Positions 55,084-64,000 of a stretch of 64,000 nucleotides of DNA are shown one piece after another (the first letter of the stretch is position 1; each line of letters opens with the position of its first letter). The notes under the pieces were generated by a model that was given only the letters and a program-made list of their open reading frames with translations, searched no databases and had not been told where the DNA came from. Source of the stretch: Ancistrus triradiatus. Its lineage: Eukaryota > Chordata > Actinopteri > Siluriformes > Loricariidae. Made by a program: the position numbers and the translations under genes. Location: assembly GCA_025084515.1 (NCBI GenBank), contig JAJAGP010000544.1, positions 245,839 through 309,838 of the forward strand, read 5' to 3'.

Positions 55084-55288
55084 ACATTTACATTTACATT
55101 TACAGCATTTAGCAGACGCCCTTATCCAGAGCGACTTACAATTGATACAACCTTACAATCCAAGCAATTGTGGGTTAAGGGTCTTGCTCAAGGACCCAAC
55201 AGTGGAAGCTTGACAGAGGTGGGATTTGAACCCTGGACCTTGTGGTTCATAGTCCAGTACCTTACCCACTAGGCTACCACAGTCCCAC
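55084..55288 (-). mobile_element. tRNA-derived SINE, copy 8 (minus)
   Basis: It begins with a (tttaca)n tail, then gcatttagcagacgccctta, the body, and ends ctaggctaccacagtccc. It lies between decayed minisatellite blocks. Confidence 0.9.
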
Positions 55289-55659
55289 ATATAGGCTTAG
55301 TTTTTCCATTTTCCTTTTTTTTAAATCATTTTTCGCACTAATATCTGTTACTGCTGTACAGGGATATGTGAACATGGAGGTTGAGTCCAACATGGGCACT
55401 TGTGTCTGGATCAAGCACTATACACTTATGTCAGTCGCCATACTCTGTCGTCTGGACCAGTCACTGCAAATGTGTGTCACTCAGGGTTCTTATGCACTGA
55501 GAAAAGACCCTACCCTGAAGCAGGAGCTAAAAATGTCCCTATACATAGCATTCTAAGAACTGTGGTGCAAATGCGCGAGAAAGGGAGCACAGTTCCAAGA
55601 AAAGGTTCCTCCTGTGTAAAAGTGGGCACACCTGAAATAAATCCAATAAATAAACCCAA

Positions 55660-56430
55660 ACCAACACAGCCACAGGTGTGCTGTCACTGCAAACAGCACA
55701 GCTCCGGGTGTGCCGTCAAAGCCAAAAGCACAGAGACCAGTGTGTCGTCATAGTAGACAGCATTCAGTAAACTGCACATGGCATAGTGGATGGTGTGCTG
55801 TCCCAGTAAACAGCACAGTGGTGCTGTTTTAGTAGTGTGCTGTTATGGCTAGCAGCGCAGGGGCAGCTGTGCCATCAAGCAAACAGCACAGCCTCTGGTG
55901 TGCCATCATGCTAAACAGCATAGCTTCCGGTCTGCCATTGCACTAAACAGCACAGCTTCCAGTGTGCTGTCTCAGTAAACAGCACAGCTTCTGGTCTGGC
56001 TTCACAGCTAAAAACACAGCTTCTTGTGTGCCGTCACAGTGAACAGAACAACATCTGATGGGGCATCTCAGTAAACAGCACGTAGCACAGCAGCCTTTGT
56101 GGCGTCATGTTAAACGACATAGCGGTTTTTGTGCTGCCACGCTGAACCAGACATAGGCAGGTGTGCCATCTAGCTATAAAGCACAGCAGCCAGTGTTCCA
56201 TCAAGCTAAAGAACACACTGCTTGAAGAGTGCAGCTTTCAGAGTGCCGCCGAGCTAAACAGCACAGCAGCCTGTGTTCTGTGTCAGTAAACTAAACATTG
56301 TCCAGTAAGCTGGCATAGTAAACAGCACATGGCACATCAGCTGGTGTTACATCACACTAAACAGCACAGCACCTGGTGTGTGTGCCAACATGCTCAACAG
56401 CACTGCAGCCAGTGTGCCTGTATACTAAAC
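55660..56430. repeat. Far block of decayed minisatellite units
   Basis: About 20 irregular units (for example gtgctgtcccagtaaacagc, tgtgccatcaagcaaacagc, tgccatcatgctaaacagca) resemble the 32-bp unit. This extends the ancient array to about 3.2 kb. Confidence 0.7.
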
Positions 56431-56439
56431 AACTGTCAC

Positions 56440-56945
56440 AATACACAGCATATCCATGATTGCATATTATATACCATACATAGCAATGACAAATGGGATA
56501 CAGTAATGTACCGGGTATTGACTAAATAGCCAAGATACTGCAGTCTTTCCCATGCATTGATTAGTTAATATCAACATTTACTGCCACATATTGATTTTCT
56601 GGATTGTTTGTTTTTTAATAATAATGATGAGTAAAATCTTATTTCACTGTACAGGTGAGTGAGAAATGAAAAGAAAGTTCTTCTTACTCCACTTGTGAAG
56701 TACCCTAAACTCCCCAAGCAGGGTCTCAGCTTTCCAGCTCATATAGAAACTGATTCTGAAATGGAAACTGATCCGCAACTGTCCACTCATAATTTGCCTG
56801 AGTGGTAACCCCTTGTGGTTCATCACGCTAACCAAGCATTGCTCAGGATTCAGTCTGCTCATGCTGTTATAGCAACTGCTTCACTACAACAGCTAATGTA
56901 TCTGGTATACTTATATTGGTTAAGTAGGATAATAAGGATAATAAA
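56440..56945. repeat. Unnamed repeat shared with 22200-24100
   Basis: Shared blocks in the same order: attgactaaatagccaagat, the cagtctgct...tgctg block, and ctacaacagctaatgtatct. This copy lacks the SINE and Tc1 pieces present in the other one. Confidence 0.65.
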
Positions 56946-57176
56946 TGTAGCGGACCATGGATGTACAGTGGGGGAAAAAAGTATTTAGTCAGCCACTGAT
57001 TGTGCAAGTTTCTCCTACTTAGAAAGATGAGAGAGGTCTGTAATTTTCATCATAGGTACACTTCAAGTATGAGAGACAAAATGAGGAAAAAAATCCAGGA
57101 AATCACGTTGTAGGATTTTTGAAGAATTTAATTGTAAATCATGGTGGAAAATAAGTATTTGGTCAATAACAAAAGT

Positions 57177-58180
57177 TCAACTTAATACTTTGTAACATAA
57201 CCTTTGTTGGCAATGACAGAGGACAAACGTTTCCTGTAAGTCTTCACCAGGTTTGCACACACTGTAGCTGGTATTTTTGCCCATTCCTCCATGCAGATCT
57301 CCTCTAGAGTAGTGATGTTTTGGGGCAACACAGACTTTCAACTCCCTCCACAAACTTTCTATGGGGTTGAGGTCTGGAGACTGGCTAGGCCACTCCAGGA
57401 CCTTGAAATGCTTTTTACAGAGCCACTCCTTTGTTGTCCGAGCGGTGCGTTTGGGATCATTGTCATGCTGGAAGACCCAGCGACGTTCCATCTGCAATGC
57501 TGTCACTGATGGAAGGAGGTTTTGGCTTAAAATCTCACGATACATGGCCCCGTTCATTCTTCCCTTAACACGAATCAGTCATCCTGTCCCCTTTGCAGAA
57601 AAACAGCCCCAAAGCATGAGGTTTCCACTATCATGCTTCACAGTAGGTATGGTGTTCTTGGGATGCAACTCAGCATTCTTCTTCCTCTAGTTGAGTTTTT
57701 AACCAAAAAGTTCTATTTTGGTTTTATCTGACCACATGATATTCTCCCAATCCTCTTCTGGATCATCCATATGCTCTCTGGCAGACTTCAGACGGGCCTG
57801 GACATGTACTGGCTTAAGCAGGGGTACACGCCTGGCACTGCAGAATCTGAGTCTCTCTCGGTGTAGTGTGTTACTGATGGTAGCCTTTGTTACTTTGGTC
57901 CCAGCTCTCTGCAGGTCATTCATCAGGTCCATTCATGTAGTTCTGGGATTTTTTGCTCACCGTTCTCATGATCATTTTGACCCCACAGGATGAGATCTTG
58001 TGTGGAGTCCCAGATCGAGGGAGATTATCAATGGCCTTTTATGTCTTAAAAATTGCTCCCACAGTTGATTTATTCACATCAACCTGCTTTGCCTATTGTA
58101 GATTCACTCTTCCCAGTTCTGGTGCAGGCCTACAATTTTCTTCCTGGTGTCCTTCGACAGCTCTTTGGTCTTGGCCATGG
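57177..58180 (-). pseudogene. Tc1-like transposase, broken
   Basis: Readable blocks: MAKTKELSKDTRKKI start region near 58178, LQRAGTKVTKATISNTLHRE, EDWENIMWSDKTKIELFG (SDET changed to SDKT), FQHDNDPKRTARTTKEWL, SQSPDLNPIESLWRELKV and a C-terminus ending LCYKVLS. The C-terminal third (57177-57557) is a single open frame; the rest is frameshifted. Confidence 0.85.
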
Positions 58181-58383
58181 TTGAGTTTTGGAGTCTGACT
58201 GTTTGAGGCTGTGGACAGGTGTGTTTTTATACAGATAATGACGTCAAACAGGTGCCATTAATACAGGTAAAGAGTGGAGGACAGAAGAGCTTCTTAATTA
58301 AGAAGTTACAGGTCTGTGAGAGCCAGAAATCTTGCTTGTTTGTGGGTGACCCAAATACTTATTTTCCACCATGAGTTACAATT

Positions 58384-59799
58384 TAGAAATATCCTCTCTT
58401 TTAATGATGCAGAAAAACTTGTTCATGCGTTTATAACCTCAAGGTTGGATTACTGTAACGCCTTACTTACTGGATTGCTCTAGTAAATCTATAAATAAAC
58501 TTCAGTTAGTTTCAGAATGCAGCTGCCCGAGTGCTAACTCGAACTAGAAAATTTGATCATATCACTCCTGTTCTATCATCACTGCACTGGTTACCAGTCA
58601 AATTCCGCATGATTACAAAAATACTTCTTATAACTTATAAAGCTCTACATGGCCTGGCCCCACACATTATCTGAGTGAACTCTTAGAGTTTTACAATCCA
58701 ACTCGTCTACTTCGTTCGCAGGGTGCAGGACTTCTTTTAGTTCCTAGAATTAAAAAAGTCACAGCAGGGGGAAAGGCTTTCTCATACATGGCCCCCCAAC
58801 TATGGAATAAACTTCCCACTTTCGTTCGAGAATCAGACACCCTCCAAAGTTTTTTAAGTCTAGGCTAAAGACATACTTATTTACGCAGGCTTTTGACTAG
58901 ATTTTAGACCAGTTGCATGGTTTGGGTTTCTGAGGCCGGAGTCTGAAGTCAGGAGTCTGGCCTCATGTCTGCCTGCCTGCCTTGTCCGCTTGCCGGGAGT
59001 GTCGGGTGGGCGGTCTGGCTGAACTAGGCTTGGGTCCTCGTGATCTTGACTCATGCAACCTTGCCTTAGAATAAGGGCAGAGCTGGGGGTTCATAGTCAT
59101 AAAAGAGTCTTATGGTGATCAGAGACGTTGGGTTGCTGTTCTTCTGCCGCTCGTGGGGTTGCCCAATGTCCTCATGTGATCCCTCTTGGCTGTGTTTCCT
59201 TCCAGTTCTCCTCTTTCTAGCTTTCTAGCTATGCTGCTATAGCTAATGCTGCCGGGGGTCTCATGCTACACTTGGCATCAGTGATTGACATGGCATCAGT
59301 GATGGTTTAATAGACCACTGTGCTCTTAATCAATAACTAATTACATTTTACTGTTTTTCTCTCCGAGCTGTGTTCCGGCAGTTCCGGCCCCACCACATGA
59401 TGTACATCTGATGGAGCTCCACTGTGCATAATTCACATTTTTATTCGACCATGACTCCATGAACTTTAGTTTCGCTCTTAGATTTATCATCATACCCGGG
59501 CCACTTAATGTCGATGTGCATACTTCACATTCTATTCGAACTTTGACTCCATGACTTTAGTTCGCTCTTAGATTTATCATCTACGCCGCCCAAGGAGGTT
59601 GCGTCCCTTTTTGAGTCTTGGTCCTCCCAAGGTTTCTTCCTAGAACTAGGGAGTTTTTCCTTGCCACTGTCGCCCTAGGCTCGCTCAATTTGGGATTGGA
59701 CGTAGTTATTAGGAGATAATCTAAACTTGTAAAGTTGCTTTGAGACAATGCTCCATTGTAAAAAGCGCTATATAAATAAATCTGACTTGACTTGACTTG
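58384..59799 (+). mobile_element. L2-like LINE 3' part inserted in a Tc1
   Basis: The RT end is readable on +: SRLDYCNALLTGLL, then TRTRKFDHITPVLSSLHWLP, YKALHGLAP and GGKAFSYMAPQLWNKLP up to about 58890. A noncoding 3' region follows, ending with gctttgagacaatgctccat, aagcgctatataaataaatc and a gactt-repeat tail. It is flanked by ACAATT (58378-58383 and 59800-59805). Confidence 0.88.
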
Positions 59800-60152
59800 A
59801 CAATTAAATTCTTTAAAAATCCTACAATGTGACTTTCTGGATTTGTTTTTTTATTTTGTCTCTCATAGTTGAAGTGTACCTAAGATAAAAATACAGACCT
59901 CTGTCATCTTTTTAAGTAGGAGAACCTGCACAATCAGTGACTAAATACCTTTTTTGCCCCACTGTATATGCAAACAGATATAATGAGGTGCATATCTCAC
60001 ATGTTTTTGCCATAACAGAAATTCATAATTGGCAGTATTATGGGAAGTTATTATGTTTAGTGGTAGATATTTGCATAGTTCTTCATGTTGCTTTATAACT
60101 GATTCCTTTTACATCATAATGTAATTTGTCTCTTATGATGTCTTTCCTACAG

Positions 60153-60294
60153 GTACCAAAGTGGATCTGCAAATAGCAGCTACAGTCTGATCTGATCGTC
60201 TTGTAAAAATCATCAGGCCTTAAATATCTGTCAGGCCTACCTTTCTCTGGCCCACACATGAGCACAGGGTTCCTTTTCAGTTGCGCTAAGCGCC
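60153..60294 (+). other. zc3h10: zc3h10 5' UTR segment
   Basis: An acceptor-like ctttcctacag ends at 60152, and 142 bases separate it from the ATG. This implies an upstream noncoding exon. A candidate is the TATA/donor pair near 52804-52852, but that link is weak. Confidence 0.5.
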
Positions 60295-61419
60295 ATGCCT
60301 GACCGGGATAGTGCCTACCTGGCAGGTGGAGGTGGGGGTGGTAGTGGGTCTGGGGTGGGCACTGGGGTAGGGGAGGACGGGGTCACTGGCTCAGGCTTGA
60401 CTGGGGGCACAGAAGGTCGAGGGGGAGTTGGAGGAAATTCATCTGGCAGTAACAGTGGTTCTGCGAACATGGGATGTGGTGGCGCTCTTGGAAACGGCCA
60501 TAGCTGCGGGGGTGCAAACGGTGCAGCAGATGGCGTTTGCCGTGACTTTCTGCGCAACGTCTGCAAGCGTGGCAAGCGCTGCCGCTTCCGTCACCCAGAC
60601 TTCAATGAGGTGCCCGACCTTGGGGCACAGAAGAACGAATTTGTCTTCTGTCATGACCACCAGAACAAGGAGTGTGTGCGTAGCAACTGCCGCTTCGTTC
60701 ACGGCACCAAGGAGGATGAGGACTACTACAAGAAAACTGGGGAGCTGCCACTGTGGCTGCGGTGGAAGGTGGCAGCAGGCTTGGGCCTGTCACCCACTGA
60801 TCTGCCACAGAACCGTGGCGAGGTGCCCATATGCAGAGACTTTCTGAAAGGGGAATGCCAGAGAGGCAACAAGTGCAAGTTCCGCCATGTGCGGAAAGAA
60901 CACGAGCACGAAGCTTCACGGTTCAGTGCGGGAGGGTTGATGAGCGTCTCTGCTGGGGTGGGAGCAGTAGTAAACGCAGGTGGAGGGGGTGTGGCCTGTA
61001 GTGGGATGTCAGGACTGGTTGGAGCAAGTGGAGGGAACCTGATGGGGATGGGAATCCCCACATTAGGCGGCTGCCGAGATCAAGGACTATGTGGTGGCGG
61101 AGGAGGAGGATCCATGGGAAGCTGCCTGTCCATGGGGGCTGCTGGACAACGGCGCTACGACAGGGGACCCTGTTCCGTTTATGACCCGCTGTTTGAGAAT
61201 GGACTATTTGACACGGGGTCTTTGGAGAACTCTGTAGATCATGCTGCACTTCAGCTGAAGAGAAGGCGACTGGAAGGGCTGAGATTGACTGATGGGGTGG
61301 GGGGAGGCCACTATGACCTAGGGATACAGGCCGCCCTGTCTACCCGGCCCCTGGAGTACCGTCTCTTGGAGGAGGAGAATTCTTTACTGAGGAAGCGAGT
61401 GGAAGAGCTCAAGAAACAG
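60295..61419 (+). CDS. zc3h10: zc3h10 coding exon 1 (residues 1-375)
   Basis: The ATG at 60295 has G at -3. All three zinc fingers are in this exon. The donor gtgagg follows CAG at 61419; the frame happens to stay open to 61485 but those 22 codons are intronic because the family coiled coil resumes at 63845. The exon is GC-rich against AT-rich surroundings. Confidence 0.96.
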
Positions 61420-64000
61420 GTGAGGAGAAGGGACCGTTCCGTCATAATGCAGTCTGTGTTTTTATCCTTCCTCTGGACCATTTAAGTTAATGAGGTTAGA
61501 ATAAGGAACTCATTACTGAAGGATCAGGATGGTAAACCTTACTGTAATGCATGTTTAAGGGGAACTTGTGCAGGTGCCTGTGTTCTAGGCACAGATTAGG
61601 GAATCACTTCTCCCACCATCTGGTCATGTTTGGTGATTCAAGTTTCCAGTTTACCAGGTATAACTGCTCAGTATTGTTCACTTAATGGCCTCATAAAGGC
61701 TGGTCACCAAACACTGATCAGCCATAGCATTAAAACCCATGTTTTATGTCTTGATTGCACTCAAAGTGGAATCCAGCCCCACCCTCGATTGGTATTGGCT
61801 ATTGGCCAGAAGTGCTGAAAGGTGATCGGCGATCGGTATCCGCCATGCGACTCGGCTTATACAAGTTTAAATAAAGTACTTAAAGTGCTGAACAAACAAG
61901 AATGCGTCGAAAACCAAATTCGGCGAGTTCCAAGGTGGTCGAGAACCGGGGTACCACTGAATGTTAAATGTATCATTCTTTTCCATGTTTATATTCAGTG
62001 TGGTGAGGCTTTTGGATTAGAACACTTTTTGTCAGTTCCATCTTTCAGCATAATGTTCTGATTATTTATTTATTTGTGGCAACCATGTTTTAAAGGCATA
62101 CATTATAAACACACTATAAACCGGCCTTTAATTCAGAGTGGTACTGGAGGAGTAGGTTGTTATAGTTCTGAATTTGTCCATCTCTATGAAATTATAATGA
62201 AATATCATAAATGGGCTATTCCATGACTTGTTTCCTCTCTTCAGAGTAATATTTATTTATATAACTCTAAATTGCCCTGAAAGGATATTATGTACAGTGG
62301 TGCTTGAAAGTTTGTGAACCCTATAGAATTTTCTTTTTTTTTGCTTAAATATGACCTAAAACATCATCAGATTTTCACACAAGTCCTAAAAGTAGATAAA
62401 GAGAACCCAGTTAAACAAATGAGACAAGGGTCTTTGTCTTGCTGCATGACCCACCTTCTCTTGAGATTCAGTTCATGGACAGATGTCCTGACATTTTCCT
62501 TTAGAATTCTCTGATATCATTTAGAATTCATTGTTCCATCAATGATGGCAAGCCGTCCTGGCCCAGATGCAGCAAAACAGGCCCAAACCATGATACTACC
62601 ACCACCATGTTTCACAGATGGGTTAAGGTTCTTATGCTGGAATGCAGTGTTTTCCATTCACCAAACATAATGCTTTTCTTTTAAACCAAAAAGTTCTATT
62701 TTGGTCTCATCCATCCACAAAACATTCTTCCAATAGCCTTCTGATATGTCCACATGATCTTTAGCAAACTGCAGATGAGCAGCAATGTTCTCTTGGAGTG
62801 ACCTTTGTTGGTCGACCACTCCTGGGGAGGGTAACAAATGGTCTTGAATTTCCTCCATTTGTACACAATCTGTCTGACTGTGGATTGGTGGAGTCCAAAC
62901 TCTTTAGAGATGGTTTTGTAACCTTTTCCAGCCTCATGAGCATCAACAACTCTTTCTCTGAGGTCCTCAGAAATCTCTTTTGTTCGTCCCATGATACACT
63001 TCCACAAACATGTGCTGTGAAGAACAGACTTTGATAGATCCCTGTTCTTTAAATAAAACAGGGTGCCCACTCGCACCTGATTGTAATCCCATTGATTGAA
63101 AACACCTAACTCTAATTTCACCTTCAAATTAACTGCTAATCCTAGAGGTTCACTTACTTTTCCCACTCACTAATATGTAATATTGGATCATTTTCTTCAA
63201 TAAATAAATAAATGACCAAGTATAATATTTTTGTCTCATTTGTGTAACTGGCTTCTCTTTATCTACTTTTAGCACTTGTGTGAAAATCGAATGATGTTTT
63301 AGGTCATATTTATGCAGAAATATAGAAAATTCTAAAGGGTTCACAAACTTTCAAGCACCACTGTATCATTCTAGTAATGGACACCCAAACCCTCTTCCAA
63401 TAAGCTGTCGTTAGTTTTGCACATGTAAATGGTTTGGCCGAAATCATAAATCTTACCGCGGGTAGCATATTATGTTATTCCTTGTTAACGTCTGCGATTT
63501 TTTTTTTTTAGTAATAAAACATGTGAACTCTGTCATTTATTATATAGTGTAACGTTTGTCGTTGTCCCCCTGTGGTAATGCCACAATGTGACGGTATGAC
63601 AAACGTCAATACCGCCCAACCCTACTGTCGAGAAACTAATTCCAAGGGCTTCACAAACATGTTCCTCACAATGTGTAATACGCTTTTTGGAAGCCATTTC
63701 CACAAAGTTTAAAATCTAAATGGACTAAGAAAAGCCAAGAAATATAAAACAAAAGTCCGTAACACCAAAGAAAGTGCTTACATGTATGCAGTTTAATTTA
63801 TCCTTGTATATTTCAAATGACTGTTTTTCTGTGCCATTCTTTAGGTCTCCAACCTTATGGCTACCAACGAAGTCCTACTGGAGCAAAACGCTCAGTTCCG
63901 CAGCCAGGCCAAGGTCATGACTCTGTCTTCGACGCCAGCCCCCTCAGAGCAGACTCTGGCACCACCTGTTGGCTCGGTGACCTCCTACAACCATGGGATC
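60295..64000 (+). CDS. zc3h10: Zinc finger CCCH-type protein 10, 3'-truncated by window edge
   Basis: ZC3H10 is a CCCH zinc-finger RNA-binding protein linked in the literature to microRNA processing and mitochondrial regulation. Exon 60295-61419 (375 codons) joins exon 63845-64000 in phase 0; the frame is open at the window end. It starts MPDRDSAY like the mammalian protein. After a Gly/Ser-rich N-terminus (about 10-80) come three CCCH fingers: C82-C90-C96-H100, C119-C127-C132-H136 and C180-C188-C194-H198. A Gly-rich spacer follows, then a coiled coil (LLEEENSLLRKRVEELKKQV joining to SNLMATNEVLLEQNAQFR) that spans the intron. The Pro/Ala-rich C-terminus expected of the family lies beyond the window. 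A 5' UTR exon part begins at 60153 after ctttcctacag. Confidence 0.96.
61420..63844. other. zc3h10 intron
   Basis: No other gene. The end of a dispersed MITE (cactgatcagccatagcatt) is near 61713, another fragment (gagaaccggggtaccactg) near 61941, and a Tc1 occupies 62295-63363. A hAT-like terminus (taccgcccaaccctac) is near 63611. Confidence 0.6.
62295..63363 (-). mobile_element. Tc1-like transposon, fourth family, deletion derivative (1,069 bp)
   Basis: It has the same ends as 33175-34698 (cagtggtgcttgaaagtttg and inverse), flanked by TA. The N-terminal HTH region is readable on minus (MGRTKEISEDLRERVVDAHE, then KTISKEFGLHQSTVRQIVYK) and SEGYWKNVLWMDETKIELFG near 62740-62680. A large part of the transposase C-terminus and of the left terminal repeat is deleted. 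Confidence 0.88.
63845..64000 (+). CDS. zc3h10: zc3h10 coding exon 2, partial (residues 376-427)
   Basis: The acceptor is tctttag. It encodes VSNLMATNEVLLEQNAQFRS, then QAKVMTLSSTPAPSEQTLAP and TSYNHGI, very close to the mammalian protein at the same position. The exon continues beyond the window. Confidence 0.95.

Larger units (their letters stand above)
56966..59964 (-). mobile_element. Tc1-like transposon, first family, split by a LINE
   Basis: Inverted ends with TA on both sides (56964-56965 and 59965-59966). The transposase is on the minus strand between about 58180 and 57177. A 1.4-kb LINE fragment occupies 58384-59799 near the right terminal repeat. Without it the element would be about 1.58 kb. 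Confidence 0.9.

Noticed and set aside
60315..61249. Minus-strand and alternate-frame open frames over zc3h10
   Set aside because: They overlap a clearly conserved coding exon and reflect its GC-rich composition.
61420..61485. Continuation of the zc3h10 open frame past the donor
   Set aside because: The conserved coiled coil resumes at 63845 in the right phase and a gtgagg donor is present, so these 22 codons are intron.

Overview
The window is vertebrate nuclear DNA and almost certainly teleost. It has AT-rich intergenic sequence, spliced genes with GT-AG introns, many Tc1/mariner copies, a tRNA-derived SINE of the kind common in fish, L2-like, RTE-like and Penelope-like retroelements, and long simple repeats. 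The SINE and the Tc1 mix suggest an otophysan such as a catfish, but this is an impression and not a search result. No bacterial, viral or CRISPR-like content was seen.

Four real protein-coding genes were found. (1) ywhab (14-3-3 beta) lies on + from 2142 to 12189 in five coding exons and encodes 244 residues, with a 3' UTR ending near 14035. (2) tomm34 lies on - from 37840 down to 21879 in seven coding exons and encodes 302 residues; it is tail-to-tail with ywhab. (3) cox6c lies on + with coding exons 45781-45885 and 47962-48087, encodes 76 residues and has its last exon entirely in the 3' UTR near 50756. (4) zc3h10 lies on + with coding exons 60295-61419 and 63845-64000 and runs off the right edge. 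All splice joins keep frame. The genes are housekeeping genes: a phospho-serine/threonine adaptor, an Hsp70/Hsp90 co-chaperone, a cytochrome c oxidase subunit and a CCCH zinc-finger RNA-binding protein. Nothing suggests an operon-like system; two of them (tomm34, cox6c) share a mitochondrial theme.

All other sequence is introns and intergenic DNA filled with transposon debris. Region by region: 1-14 kb, ywhab with a pogo-type MITE, a chimeric Tc1, a hAT-like MITE and two SINEs; 14-22 kb, the convergent intergenic stretch with a second pogo MITE and three Tc1-type copies; 22-38 kb, tomm34 introns holding a SINE with a nested hAT-like MITE, a Penelope-like element cut by a SINE, an L2-like LINE and a Tc1; 38-45 kb, an RTE-like LINE and a third pogo MITE; 46-48 kb, a near full-length Tc1 inside cox6c intron 2; 50-60 kb, a 32-bp minisatellite of about 36 units with a decayed halo and a Tc1 split by an L2-like LINE; 61-64 kb, zc3h10 with a Tc1 in its intron.

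No unknown functional system is visible. The most informative points are nested insertions with readable target-site duplications, a head-to-head rearranged Tc1, a dispersed unnamed repeat seen with and without a SINE, the hairpin-capable minisatellite, and a gene order (cox6c beside tomm34 and ywhab) that mixes what in human are two ohnologous regions.
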